Assembly (NCBI GenBank): GCA_009773055.1
Contig: WOUW01000013.1
Span: forward strand, 1-38,693
Length of the DNA: 38,693 bases
DNA from: Paracoccaceae bacterium
Lineage (GTDB): Bacteria; Pseudomonadota; Alphaproteobacteria; Rhodobacterales; Rhodobacteraceae
Direction of reading: 5' to 3'
Under the pieces are notes generated by a model. The model saw only the letters and a program-made list of their open reading frames with translations. It ran no database searches and was not told where the DNA came from. Positions 1 through 7,805 of this stretch are shown here, piece by piece. The translations under genes and the position numbers were made by a program. Within the stretch, counting starts at the first letter, position 1; each line of letters starts with the position of its first letter.

Positions 1-60
1 ATACCCCGCCTCAGGGGGTCAATTTTGCACGCCGAAACACAGTCATGGGTGCACCTTTCG
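1..60. mobile_element. possible IS21-type terminal fragment at left edge
   Basis: The first bases carry a GGGGGTCAATTTTGCACGCC stretch followed by CGAAACACAG. This resembles the repeated GGGTCAATTTTG-type terminal sequences I associate with IS21-family elements. No istA or istB reading frame is in the window, so at most this is one end of an element lying to the left. It could equally be chance similarity. No gene is visible between here and hisN at 241. Confidence 0.25.
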
Positions 61-240
61 CACACCCTTCGGTTTCAAGGGAAACCAACGCAGACCGTCA
101 GAAGGGAGAAGGACACGGCCAGCAGTCGAACTATATCAAAGTCGGATGCAGGCGGGCAAGTCCGGGGCCGGACGGATTACAGGCGACAAGGGCCAAGATG
201 CCTCGATCGATCTAGCAAGAGCGTCCGAAAAGTCGTGGCC

Positions 241-1038
241 TCAACCGTTCAGGAGCGCCAGGGCCTCCGCGTGCACGGCCCGGTTCGCCGCGGCGAGAAC
301 CCGACCGCCCTCCAGGACCGGACGGCCCTGCCAATCGGTGACAATCCCACCCGCAGCTTCGATCACCGCGATCGGAGCCTGAACGTCATAAGCCTGCAGG
401 CCTGCTTCGATGACCAGGTCGATCTGACCGGCTGCGATCAGCGCATAGGCGTAGCAATCGGTGCCATAGCGGACGAGCTTGGCCTGTGACGCCACCCGCC
501 GAAAAGCGGCGCCGTCCTCGGGCGTGCCAACCTCGGGGAACGTGGTGAACAGGATTGATTCGGCAACCGGACGTGCCGCCCGGACGGCAAGCGGCGCCGC
601 GCCCATCGGTCCGTTGACAACGGCCAAGCCCAGCCCGCCCTCGAATCGTTCCCCGATGTAGGGTTGGTCGATGATACCGTAGAGCACGCCCTCGGCATCT
701 CGGACCGATATCAGAACGCCCCAGGTCGGTGTGCCCGACAGATAGCCGCGAGTGCCGTCGATAGGGTCCAGCACCCAGGTCAATCCGGTCGAGCCAACCT
801 GTGAGCCAAATTCTTCGCCAAGGATGCCGTCGTCGGGGCGACGGCGGGCCAGAACTTCCCGCATCCGTTGTTCCGACAGGCGGTCGGCAGCGGTTACCGG
901 ATCAAACCGGTGCGTTTCCTTGTTTTCAGCAACAAGCGAGCGGTTTCGGAAGTGCAACAGTGTCGCGACGCGCGCAACATCGGCAAGTTCATGTGCGGTT
1001 GCAACAAGGTCCGCCGCAAGCGCCGAAGATACCCGCAT
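241..1038 (-). CDS. hisN: inositol-monophosphatase-family histidinol-phosphatase (HisN type)
   Basis: This 265-aa protein belongs to the Mg-dependent inositol monophosphatase superfamily. The metal-binding signature WVLDPIDGTRGYL sits near residue 90, preceded by the GEEFG acidic site near residue 75. The second metal-site segment, YDVQAPIAVIEAAGG, lies near residue 220. Alphaproteobacteria often use this type of enzyme (HisN) to dephosphorylate histidinol phosphate in histidine biosynthesis, and length and motif spacing fit that subgroup better than SuhB. No other his gene is nearby, so substrate assignment rests on subgroup resemblance. It reads away from the XRE regulator that lies upstream on the same strand. 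Confidence 0.85.
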   Translation of the reverse strand: MRVSSALAADLVATAHELADVARVATLLHFRNRSLVAENKETHRFDPVTAADRLSEQRMREVLARRRPDDGILGEEFGSQVGSTGLTWVLDPIDGTRGYLSGTPTWGVLISVRDAEGVLYGIIDQPYIGERFEGGLGLAVVNGPMGAAPLAVRAARPVAESILFTTFPEVGTPEDGAAFRRVASQAKLVRYGTDCYAYALIAAGQIDLVIEAGLQAYDVQAPIAVIEAAGGIVTDWQGRPVLEGGRVLAAANRAVHAEALALLNG

Positions 1039-1117
1039 GATCTACTCCCCGACCGGATGGACCACCGGGGCCCGCGTCCCCGGGCGCTAATGGCACGCGG
1101 GGACGAGGTCAAGGCAG

Positions 1118-1480
1118 TCAGGCAGCTTCGGACAGAACACGCGCCAGGTCGAACAGGCGACGACGCTGCGCTTCCGGGATCGCGTAATAGGAACGGACCA
1201 GTTCCAGAGCCTCTTTGTCCGACATCATGTCACCGTGGGCATAGGCCGCGTTGACCTGACCTTCGGCCAGACCCTCGAAAAAGAACGAGATCTGCACGCC
1301 CAAAGCGTCGGCAACATCCCAAAGCCGGGAGGCGCTGACACGGTTCATGCCGGTCTCATACTTCTGAATCTGCTGGAACTTGATGCCGACCTTGTCTGCG
1401 AGTTGCTGCTGGGTCATACCCACCATCCAACGGCGGTGACGGATACGCTTGCCAACATGTGCGTCTACGGGATGCTTCAT
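1118..1480 (-). CDS. XRE-family helix-turn-helix transcriptional regulator
   Basis: This is a 120-aa cytoplasmic DNA-binding protein. Residues 10-65 form a Cro/C1-type HTH: RIRHRRWMVGMTQQQLADKV is followed by the recognition helix region IKFQQIQKYETG and the helix VSASRLWDVADAL. The C-terminal half is helical and lacks a recognisable sensor or peptidase domain. I chose ATG 1480 over the upstream TTG at 1492 because GGAG lies about 7 nt before the ATG. Small regulators of this form are common in Rhodobacteraceae. The AT-richer 350-bp region upstream probably holds its promoter. The target genes cannot be told from sequence. Confidence 0.85.
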   Translation of the reverse strand: MKHPVDAHVGKRIRHRRWMVGMTQQQLADKVGIKFQQIQKYETGMNRVSASRLWDVADALGVQISFFFEGLAEGQVNAAYAHGDMMSDKEALELVRSYYAIPEAQRRRLFDLARVLSEAA

Positions 1481-1492
1481 TCTATACTCCAA

Positions 1493-1849
1493 AAACGTGT
1501 GTCCGTTCCCCTCGGTATTGTATAAGCATATTGCGTGCCAAAGTGGTCAGTCAGGGCGGCAAGTCAGAAAAAAAGTTTCGCGGCCCCAAAACCTGTCTTT
1601 TTGGATATGCCCAATTATCCAAGCGTATAACACACGGTGGGGTTGTCCTGACCTCGGTTGAAGGTGAGACGAAACGAATCGGGACTCGCCTTACGGTGGT
1701 ATCGCATTTCGCGTCGCATTTTGCAACACATCCATCGGAAGCTTTGCATAATGCGAAAAATGCTGATCATTGCGTTGCAAGAAACTGTAGAGCGGCTAAA
1801 ACACCTACACCTTAGGTAGTAGAAACAACCGCAGGACAAGGGGCGCAAG
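1493..1849. other. intergenic region between divergent regulator and oxidoreductase genes
   Basis: About 350 bp hold no convincing gene. The segment is richer in A and T than its surroundings. Between 1708 and 1790 it contains several related words (CGCATTTCGC, CGCATTTTGCAA, GCATAATGCG, GCGTTGCAA), suggestive of binding sites for a regulator. Promoters for both flanking divergent genes presumably lie here. I cannot name a specific site with confidence. Confidence 0.4.
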
Positions 1850-2821
1850 ATGCAGGCCTGGCAGATCACCAATCCCGGAGCTACGCCAGTATTGGCCGAG
1901 ATTGAGCCACCTATTCCCGTTAAAGGCGAAATCGTTGTCCGTGTAGAAGCAGTTGGGCTCAACTTTGCGGATATGCTCGCGATTCAAGGCAAGTATCAGG
2001 TTCGCCACCCATTTCCCTATATTCCGGGGATGGAGCTTTCCGGCGTCGTCGAGGCCTCAGGTCCCGATACGACTGGTCCTGCGCCGGGGACAAGAGTCCT
2101 TGCGACCTGCCCGGCGGGGGCATTGGCCCGTCGGATCGCGCTTTCGGCACACCGCGTCAGTGTGGTTCCGGACGGCATGGGCTTTGAAGAGGCTGCCGGG
2201 TTCCCGATCGCTTACGGCACGTCCCATCTTGCCCTCACCCACAAGGCCCGCCTCCAACCTGGCGAGACTCTGTTCGTGACCGGGGCGGCAGGTGGCGTCG
2301 GGCTGACCGCTGTCGAGATCGGCAAGCGCTTGGGCGCGCGGGTCATCGCTTCGGCGCGGGGGGTCGACCGGCTTGACGTGGCGCGGCGAGCGGGGGCGGA
2401 TGTGCTGATCGACAGCGAGGCTCCGGGCCTGAAAGAGGCGCTGCGGGCCGAAGGTGGCGTCGATGTGGTTTACGATGCCGTCGGCGGTCCGGCCTTTGAC
2501 GAGGCGCTGCGGGCGTGCAAACCGGACGGGCGGCTTCTGGCCATCGGCTTTGCCTCGGGCGTCGTGCCGCAGGTTCCGGCGAACCTGCTGCTGGTGAAGA
2601 ACCTGACGGTGTCCGGCCTCTGGTATGGCGGCTATGAAACGCACGCCCCCGATCTGGTGGCTGCCAGCATGACCGAACTTTTGCGCTGGCGGGCCGAGGG
2701 GCTGATCCATCCCCATGTCAGCCACATCCTGCCCTTCGAGGCGTTCCCCGAGGGTCTAGCCCTGCTGCGAGACCGCAAGGCTACCGGAAAGGTCGTGATC
2801 CGGGTCGGTCAGGCGCCGTAA
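1850..2821 (+). CDS. zinc-independent NADPH:quinone oxidoreductase family protein (MDR superfamily)
   Basis: This 323-aa protein has the full medium-chain dehydrogenase/reductase layout. A GroES-like N-terminal domain (about residues 25-110, with GLNFADMLAIQG) is followed by a Rossmann domain whose nucleotide-binding motif GAAGGVG lies at 145-151. The structural and catalytic zinc cysteines of alcohol dehydrogenases are absent, which fits the quinone oxidoreductase (QOR) branch. These enzymes reduce quinones or enones with NADPH in the cytoplasm. The 3' end overlaps the 3' end of the convergent LysR gene by 13 nt. The ATG at 1850 follows an AAGGGG sequence. Confidence 0.85.
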   Translation: MQAWQITNPGATPVLAEIEPPIPVKGEIVVRVEAVGLNFADMLAIQGKYQVRHPFPYIPGMELSGVVEASGPDTTGPAPGTRVLATCPAGALARRIALSAHRVSVVPDGMGFEEAAGFPIAYGTSHLALTHKARLQPGETLFVTGAAGGVGLTAVEIGKRLGARVIASARGVDRLDVARRAGADVLIDSEAPGLKEALRAEGGVDVVYDAVGGPAFDEALRACKPDGRLLAIGFASGVVPQVPANLLLVKNLTVSGLWYGGYETHAPDLVAASMTELLRWRAEGLIHPHVSHILPFEAFPEGLALLRDRKATGKVVIRVGQAP

Positions 2822-3660
2822 GCGCAGCGCAATTCGCTGACCAGAAGATCCACCGCCTCGTCCGCGCGACGGCTCGCGCGGTAAAGCGCCAGCTTCATCT
2901 CGCCGACCGGGGGCAACTGGTTGTCGCCGGCAATCGGCGTCATGCCTTCGGGAATGCTGCCGACCATCCGCACCGACACTGCCAGATCGGCCGCCACGGT
3001 CGCTTCGACCGCCTGTTCGCTTTCGCCGCCTGTCGCCATCTCCCAGGGGATGTTCGCCGCCTCAAGCGCTGTCTGCGCGCGGCCCCGGAAGATGCAGGTG
3101 TCCTTGAAGCCCAGCCGCAACGGCCGCCGCTGCCAGGCATTCCCCTCTTGCGCGCCGACCCAGACGAGCCCGCGCGATGACAGAACTTCGGCCCCCGGGT
3201 CCGGACTTTCCTCGGTCGTCAGCATCACATCGAACGCGCCGCGGACGAAATCCTGCTTCATCACCAGCGTGAAGGACGACACAAGATTGATCCGCACGCG
3301 GGGATAGGCTTGTGCCATGCGCTTCAGGATGCCCGGTATCGCCGGATAGACCACGTCATGCGGCACACCAAGGCGGATTTCCCCTTCGCAGGCCTGCGAC
3401 GACAACAGCGACAACGCCTCGTCGTTCAAGGCCAGCATCCGGCGGCCATAGGACAGAAGCTGCTCACCCTCGGGCGACAGCGCCAGCTTGCGCGCCGCCC
3501 GAAGGAAGAGCGACAGCCCCAACGAATCCTCCAGCCGCTTGATCTGCATCGAGACCGCCGACTGGGTAAGGTTCAGGTACCCCGCCGCCCGCGTCACTCC
3601 GCCCACATCGGCAACGGTGACGAAGGAACGCAGGGCTGACAGATCAAGGTTGCGCGGCAT
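2809..3660 (-). CDS. LysR-family transcriptional regulator
   Basis: This 283-aa protein has the LysR winged helix at residues 6-65: LDLSALRSFVTVADVGG, then the recognition helix with NLTQSAVSMQIKRLE. A periplasmic-binding-protein-like effector domain begins around residue 90. It is divergent from the small DUF1127 gene 125 bp away and convergent with the quinone oxidoreductase. LysR proteins usually regulate a divergent neighbour, so the DUF1127 gene is the first candidate target. The effector is unknown. Confidence 0.85.
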   Translation of the reverse strand: MPRNLDLSALRSFVTVADVGGVTRAAGYLNLTQSAVSMQIKRLEDSLGLSLFLRAARKLALSPEGEQLLSYGRRMLALNDEALSLLSSQACEGEIRLGVPHDVVYPAIPGILKRMAQAYPRVRINLVSSFTLVMKQDFVRGAFDVMLTTEESPDPGAEVLSSRGLVWVGAQEGNAWQRRPLRLGFKDTCIFRGRAQTALEAANIPWEMATGGESEQAVEATVAADLAVSVRMVGSIPEGMTPIAGDNQLPPVGEMKLALYRASRRADEAVDLLVSELRCAYGA

Positions 3661-3785
3661 ATCACAGATCCTGATGATTCATTGCACAATCATTCGTTTT
3701 CATCATGCACGGGAAAAGCGCATAGTTCAAGCATCATGATGTGTCTGCATCGGCCCATCACCAACGCTTATAAGAGGAGTTCGCA

Positions 3786-4016
3786 ATGTCCACTCTCCGC
3801 CTGACCGCCCCCGTCACCACCCCGCTGCGCCGGATCGCTTCGGCACTCTCCCATTTGCCCTCGCGGATGACCGGACTTTCGGCCCTGGCCCGGTCCCGCC
3901 GCAGCTTGATTCATCTGGATGATCACCTCCTGCGTGACATCGGGCTCGAGCGGGGCGAAGCGCTTGCAGAGGCCGCACGGCCGCTTTGGGACGCCCCTTC
4001 GCACTGGAAGTCCTGA
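3786..4016 (+). CDS. DUF1127 domain small protein
   Basis: This 76-aa basic protein ends with the DUF1127 (YjiS-like) signature. Arg-rich SRRSLIHLDDHLLRDIGLER at about residues 37-56 matches the family pattern of L-x-x-L-D-D-x-x-L-x-D-I-G. Some alphaproteobacterial DUF1127 proteins affect RNA turnover and phosphate or carbon metabolism, but the role of this one is unknown. AGAGGAG lies a few bases before the ATG. The gene is monocistronic and divergent from the LysR gene. Confidence 0.8.
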   Translation: MSTLRLTAPVTTPLRRIASALSHLPSRMTGLSALARSRRSLIHLDDHLLRDIGLERGEALAEAARPLWDAPSHWKS

Positions 4017-4054
4017 TAGGCTGACAGTTTTGCTCCATGGAAATGGCAAAGACG

Positions 4055-4083
4055 CTTGAATTCGCTGGCTGGCTTCCCAATAT
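4055..4083 (+). promoter_or_regulatory. candidate RpoH (heat-shock sigma) promoter of the Bax-inhibitor-1 gene
   Basis: CTTGAA at 4055-4060 is followed after 15 nt by CCCAATATT at 4075-4083. This fits the sigma-32 type pattern of a CTTGAA -35 box and a CCC-AT-T -10 box. It lies about 65 nt before the start codon at 4147. The match was read by eye only. Heat-shock control would be reasonable for a relative of YccA, an FtsH partner. Confidence 0.35.
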
Positions 4084-4146
4084 TCTGTCCACGAGGTCGC
4101 GCCGGTTCCCCCGGCGTTGCCCTTAGGGACAACATCGGAGGCTTCA

Positions 4147-4868
4147 ATGGCTGAATTTGACACGGTCCGCAGCGTAGGCGTAGGCGCCCGCGCGCAGATC
4201 GACGAAGGGCTTCGCGCCCACATGAACAAAGTCTACGGGCTGATGTCCGTAGCAATGGTCGTCACCGCAGGCGTTGCCTGGGCGGTCGGTTCGTCCGACG
4301 CGCTGCTGGCGATCTTCCGTGACCCGCTGACGCTGCGCCCGAATATCCTCGGCTGGGTGGTGATGTTCGCTCCAATTGCGATGGTGTTCGCCTTTGGCGC
4401 GCTGCTGAACCGCATGTCGGCTGCAGCCGCACAGGTGTTCTTCTACGCCTTCGCGGCAGTTATGGGCCTGTCGCTGGCCTGGATCTTCAAGGTCTTCACC
4501 GGCGTTTCAATCGCCCAGACCTTCCTGATCACGGCGATCTCGTTCGCGGGACTTTCGCTGTACGGCTACGTCACCAAGCGTGATCTGTCTGGCATGGGCA
4601 CCTTCCTGATGATGGGTCTGATCGGCCTTCTGGTCGCCATGGTCGTGAACATCTTCCTCGCCTCCTCGGCGCTGGCCTTCGCGATCTCGGTGATCGGCGT
4701 GCTCATCTTCGCGGGTCTGACCGCCTACGACACGCATACCTGCAGCACGCCGTGCAAGGCGACGCTGAATGGCTGGCGAAGTCTGCCATCATGGGGGCGC
4801 TGAACCTTTACATGGACTTCATCAACCTGTTCATGTTCCTGCTGCAATTCATGGGCAACCGGGAATAA
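4147..4868 (+). pseudogene. Bax inhibitor-1/YccA family membrane protein, frameshifted near the C-terminus
   Basis: The protein starts at MAEFDTVRSVG (ATG 4147, GGAGG just upstream) and shows the hydrophobic segments of the Bax inhibitor-1 family. The normal frame runs to YDT at 4726-4734 and then reads nonsense to a stop at 4803. The family's last helix is intact in another frame from 4737: YLQHAVQGDAEWL, then a segment ending in FLLQFMGNRE and TAA at 4866-4868. Family members carry about six residues (Q-x-I-K-N-x type) between DT and YLQ. Only 2 nt remain here, implying a deletion of about 16 nt. The product as written would lack its last transmembrane helix. YccA-type proteins modulate membrane proteolysis by FtsH. 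The gene is either truly broken or the sequence has an error. Confidence 0.85.
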
Positions 4869-4886
4869 CCGTCCCAGCCGATGACG

Positions 4887-4919
4887 AAAGGGCCGGTCGC
4901 AAGACCGGCCCTTTTCATT
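4887..4919 (+). terminator. bidirectional intrinsic terminator
   Basis: AAAGGGCCGGTC and GACCGGCCCTTT form a perfect 12-bp stem around a GCAA tetraloop, followed by TTCATTT on the plus strand and preceded by A-rich sequence. It lies between the convergent Bax-inhibitor-1 gene and the GNAT gene and can serve both. Confidence 0.9.
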
Positions 4920-5433
4920 TTGCGGCCAGATCAGCCAGCATCCGGACCGCGGGAAAGCCGATGCCCGGTCCCAGCGGCACTTCGGTCTCTCCCACGACGC
5001 GAAAGCCCAGCACCGCATAGAACGGCACTGCTGTCCGCGTCGACAGACAGTCCATCCGCCGCACCCCCACCCGCGCCGCATCGGCCATCACTTCTGTCAT
5101 CAGACGACGCCCGATGCCCTTGCGGACGACATCCGGGTCGGTCGCGACATGCCGCACATGGCCCAGATCGGCAACGGTTCCCACCTCACCCCCCGGTCGG
5201 CCCAAGCTCCACCCGCCAGCGGCAATCACGGTCCCCGCAGCGTCGAGAGCCAGAAGATAGCGGCCCGAGGCCAAAAGCTCGGGCCGCGCCCGTGCGATGA
5301 TCGGGACGGCAAGTACCATGACCGAAGGGGGATAGTCCGCTGCCAGAAGGCGAGGATAGCTGCGCGCCAGAAGTCGGTCGACAGCGGCAAGATCGCCGGG
5401 ATGGGCGCGACGGATGGTGACGATGGGTTGCAT
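4915..5433 (-). CDS. GNAT-family N-acetyltransferase
   Basis: This 172-aa cytoplasmic protein has a complete GNAT fold. The N-terminal strand VTIRRAHPGDLAAVDRLL opens it. The acetyl-CoA binding motif A is VRHVATDPDVVRKGIGRRLM (residues about 98-117), with the R-K-G-I-G-R pyrophosphate loop. The closing segment is AVPFYAVLGFRVVGE. The substrate is unknown. The gene ends against a strong shared terminator. Its start lies about 40 nt downstream of the VIT gene's stop, so the two may be cotranscribed. Confidence 0.85.
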   Translation of the reverse strand: MQPIVTIRRAHPGDLAAVDRLLARSYPRLLAADYPPSVMVLAVPIIARARPELLASGRYLLALDAAGTVIAAGGWSLGRPGGEVGTVADLGHVRHVATDPDVVRKGIGRRLMTEVMADAARVGVRRMDCLSTRTAVPFYAVLGFRVVGETEVPLGPGIGFPAVRMLADLAAK

Positions 5434-5472
5434 CCGGCGAATGATGGCACGGCCACCGGAAAAGGAAAGGGC

Positions 5473-6165
5473 TCAGACGACCGCGCCAAAGAGCTTGCCG
5501 ACCAGCGCCGTGACTGCCATCGCCACAGCACCCCAGAAGGTCACGCGCAAGACGCCCCGCCAGACCGAAGCGCCCCCGGCCTTGGCACCGACCGCCCCCA
5601 GGACCGCCAGGAAGATCAGCGACAGCACTGTCACCCAGAGACTGATCACGCCTTCCGGCACCAAAGCCGCCGTTGCCAGCGGCAGCGCGGCACCCACCGC
5701 AAAGGTCAGTGCCGAGGCCCCCGCCGCGATCAGGGGCTTCGCTTCGGTATGTTCCGAAATCCCAAGCTCGTCGCGCACATGCGCGCCCAGCGCGTCCCTC
5801 TCGTGCAGCGCCGCCGCCACCTGGGCCGCAAGCTCCGCAGGCACGCCACGCCGTTCATAGATGCCCGCCAGCGCGCGCAGCTCCTCTTCGGGATCGGCGG
5901 CGATCTCGGCGGCCTCACGGGTGATGTCGGCCTTCTCGGTGTCGGCCTGGCTGCTGACCGAGACATATTCCCCCGCCGCCATCGACAACGCACCCGCCGC
6001 CAGCCCGGCCATGCCCGCGATCAGCACTTCGGCCCGGCCCGAAGCCGCTGCAACGCCAACGATCAGCGAAGCCGTCGAGACGATCCCGTCATTCGCGCCA
6101 AGGACGGCCGCCCGCAGCCAGCCGACCCGCGCAACATAGTGTTCTTCCCGGTGATTGCGTTCCAT
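5473..6165 (-). CDS. VIT1/CCC1 family transporter
   Basis: This 230-aa membrane protein carries the VIT/CCC1 signature: VGWLRAAVLGANDGIVSTAS near residue 10, then SMAAGEYVSVSSQ with its family Met and Glu residues near 63-75. A cytoplasmic acidic helical hairpin (TEKADITREAAEIAADPEEE onwards) and three C-terminal membrane helices follow. Relatives move iron or manganese across membranes. I take MERNHREEH (ATG 6165) as the start, because the 17 residues upstream are not family-like. No iron-responsive site was recognised nearby. Confidence 0.85.
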   Translation of the reverse strand: MERNHREEHYVARVGWLRAAVLGANDGIVSTASLIVGVAAASGRAEVLIAGMAGLAAGALSMAAGEYVSVSSQADTEKADITREAAEIAADPEEELRALAGIYERRGVPAELAAQVAAALHERDALGAHVRDELGISEHTEAKPLIAAGASALTFAVGAALPLATAALVPEGVISLWVTVLSLIFLAVLGAVGAKAGGASVWRGVLRVTFWGAVAMAVTALVGKLFGAVV

Positions 6166-6256
6166 GTCGGCCTCCAAGGTTGTCCCCGTCCTCGCCCCCT
6201 GACGCCGCGAGGTCAAGCCGAAGCCGAGCCTAAGCCGTCAGCGGCGGCTTACGGGC

Positions 6257-6291
6257 AAAAGAAAAGGGCCGCGTCGCACCGGACACGGCCC
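6257..6291 (-). terminator. intrinsic terminator after rpmG
   Basis: On the minus strand GGGCCGTGTC pairs with GACGCGGCCC (one G-U pair), followed by TTTTCTTTT. It lies about 25 nt beyond the rpmG stop codon. Confidence 0.85.
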
Positions 6292-6315
6292 CTGATCCCT
6301 GGGATCGGCGCGATC

Positions 6316-6483
6316 TTACTTGATCTTGCCTTCCTTGTATTCGACATGCTCCCGCTTGACGGGGTCGTACTTCTTGATGACCATCTTTTCGGTCATCGTA
6401 CGGGCGTTCTTCTTGGTCACGTAGAAGTGGCCGGTGCCCGCAGTCGAGTTCAGGCGGATCTTGATGGTGGCGGGCTTTGCCAT
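6316..6483 (-). CDS. rpmG: 50S ribosomal protein L33
   Basis: This 55-aa protein reads [20 protein letters not shown], then [20 protein letters not shown] and a basic C-terminus ending EGKIK. It matches bacterial L33, a small component of the large ribosomal subunit near the E site. The zinc-binding cysteines of the C+ form are absent, so this is the zinc-free form. ATG is at 6483 and TAA at 6316-6318. It is monocistronic and followed by its own terminator. Confidence 0.95.
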   Translation of the reverse strand: MAKPATIKIRLNSTAGTGHFYVTKKNARTMTEKMVIKKYDPVKREHVEYKEGKIK

Positions 6484-6546
6484 AGTCGTTTCCTCTGCAT
6501 CGGGGAATCCGTTCTTCGCAGCGGAGTCAACCGCAATCGGCGGGCC

Positions 6547-7209
6547 TTATTGCCACATCGCGGCGCGCAGCTCCCACGGTGTCACCTTGCCGTCGCCGTC
6601 GCCATCCGCCGCGTCGTACTGCGCTTTCTCGGCGGCGAGGAACTCGGCCATCGTGACCTTGCCATCGCTGTCGGCATCCTTGGCGGCAAAGCGCGCGGCA
6701 TGTCTCTCCTGCATGGCTGGGGGCATGTTCTGCCCCCAGGGGCTCATCATGCCCATCCGGCCCGCGCCGAACTCGTCGGCGGCCAACGCACCATCGGCGT
6801 TGGCGTCCATCAGGGCGAACATGGCTTCGGCATGGGCTGCTGCTTCCTCGGCCGAGATGTCGCCGCTTTGGTCGGCGTCCATACCGCCCATCATCATCCC
6901 GCGTCCCATGCCCATTCCCGCACCCGGCCCCATGCCGTAGCCCGGGCCTGCGCCGGGCATCATGCCCGCTCCGGGTCCCATACCGGTGCCCGGACCCATG
7001 CCCCAGCCGGGTGCCATGCCCCAGCCCGGCCCCCAGCCTTGGCCCTGCCCCCAGCCCTGGTTCCAGCCCTGGTTCCAGGCCGGACCGGCACCCCAGCCCT
7101 GACCCATGTCCCAGCCAGGTCCCATCCCCCAGCCAGTTTGTCCCTGAGCCAGCAGGGGCGATGCCGCGCCGATCCCGATTGCGGCCGCGATGGTGAATGC
7201 CTTGATCAT
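6547..7209 (-). CDS. exported EF-hand protein with a Trp/Gly/Met/Pro-rich segment
   Basis: This 220-aa protein has a signal peptide (MIKAFTIAAAIGIGAASPLL, cleavage after AQ near 22). Residues 26-110 are low-complexity, built from GWGMGPG, NQGWNQGW and GAGMGPG units. Four EF-hand calcium loops follow at 111-122 (DADQSGDISAEE), 135-146 (DANADGALAADE), 178-189 (DADSDGKVTMAE) and 202-213 (DGDGDGKVTPWE). Each has acidic or polar ligands at positions 1, 3, 5 and a Glu at 12, so all four look able to bind calcium. A periplasmic or surface calcium-binding role is inferred. The repeat segment could bind metal or polymer; its function is unknown. A candidate FnrL box lies upstream. Confidence 0.8.
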   Translation of the reverse strand: MIKAFTIAAAIGIGAASPLLAQGQTGWGMGPGWDMGQGWGAGPAWNQGWNQGWGQGQGWGPGWGMAPGWGMGPGTGMGPGAGMMPGAGPGYGMGPGAGMGMGRGMMMGGMDADQSGDISAEEAAAHAEAMFALMDANADGALAADEFGAGRMGMMSPWGQNMPPAMQERHAARFAAKDADSDGKVTMAEFLAAEKAQYDAADGDGDGKVTPWELRAAMWQ

Positions 7210-7293
7210 CTGATTCTCCTGCTTGGCTGGACACGGAAGAAGCTCCGGGCGCCCTCGATGCCGGCATCAGGCCTCTTGTCTGTCCGGACTGCC

Positions 7294-7307
7294 TTGACGC
7301 AGGTCAA
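7294..7307 (-). promoter_or_regulatory. candidate FNR/FnrL-type box
   Basis: TTGACGCAGGTCAA is a perfect TTGAC-N4-GTCAA palindrome and fits the TTGAY-N4-RTCAA pattern of FnrL/FNR-type regulators in Rhodobacter relatives. It lies 85 nt before the EF-hand gene's start codon. It is a single site read by eye with no measured regulation. Confidence 0.45.
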
Positions 7308-7368
7308 CTGCACGCGAACGTGATGCGGGCCGGCCATTGCTGGAGCGGGGCGCAATCTTGGGATTGCA

Positions 7369-7775
7369 TGCGCGGAGAGCCTGTAAGCCGGATTTTGTCC
7401 AAGGGCCCCGCCTTTCGACGGTCCCCTCTGGATGACCATTCCTCTGCCAACCGTGTTGCCACGGCGGTCAAGCTGCCAACCCGGGCCTCTCGGGCGTTGG
7501 CGTCCCTGGCGAGCGGTATCGGTTGCCCGACCTGTCCTGCCGCGAGGCCCCTATTTGGCATTGCTCCGGGTGGGGCTTGCCGTGCCGTCCTTGTTGCCAA
7601 GTCCGCGGTGGGCTCTTACTCCACCGTTTCACCATCGCCCTGCATGCAGGGCAGACTCTTCTCTGTGGCGCTTTCCCTGGGGTTACCCCCGCCGGGCGTT
7701 ACCCGGCACCCTTGCCAACGGGAGTCCGGACTTTCCTCGGGTGTTGCCACCCGCGGCCATCCAGCCCTCCGCGCG
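7369..7775 (-). ncRNA. rnpB: RNase P RNA, bacterial class A
   Basis: Read on the minus strand, the 5' end GCGCGGAGGGC pairs with the 3' end GCTCTCCGCGC to close helix P1. The conserved core word GAGGAAAGTCCGGACTCC lies near the 5' end (about 7723-7740), and AATCCGGCTTACAGG lies near the 3' end (about 7380-7396). These are hallmarks of the ribozyme that trims tRNA 5' leaders. The length of about 405 nt fits alphaproteobacteria. End positions are set from P1 pairing and may be off by a few bases. A small GCAATC/GATTGC hairpin at 7352-7367 follows the 3' end. Confidence 0.95.
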
Positions 7776-7805
7776 GGGGTCAGTTAGGCATCCGCGCGCG
7801 CATCG

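Noticed and set aside
4726-4868. programmed ribosomal frameshift in the Bax inhibitor-1 gene
   Set aside because: No slippery run is present at the join. Conserved codons are missing rather than merely out of frame, so slippage would not restore a normal protein.
5149-7323. 724-codon open frame on the plus strand
   Set aside because: It lies antisense to the GNAT, VIT, rpmG and EF-hand genes. Its product is rich in Arg, His, Pro and Gly as expected from reverse reading of GC-rich genes, and it matches no family.
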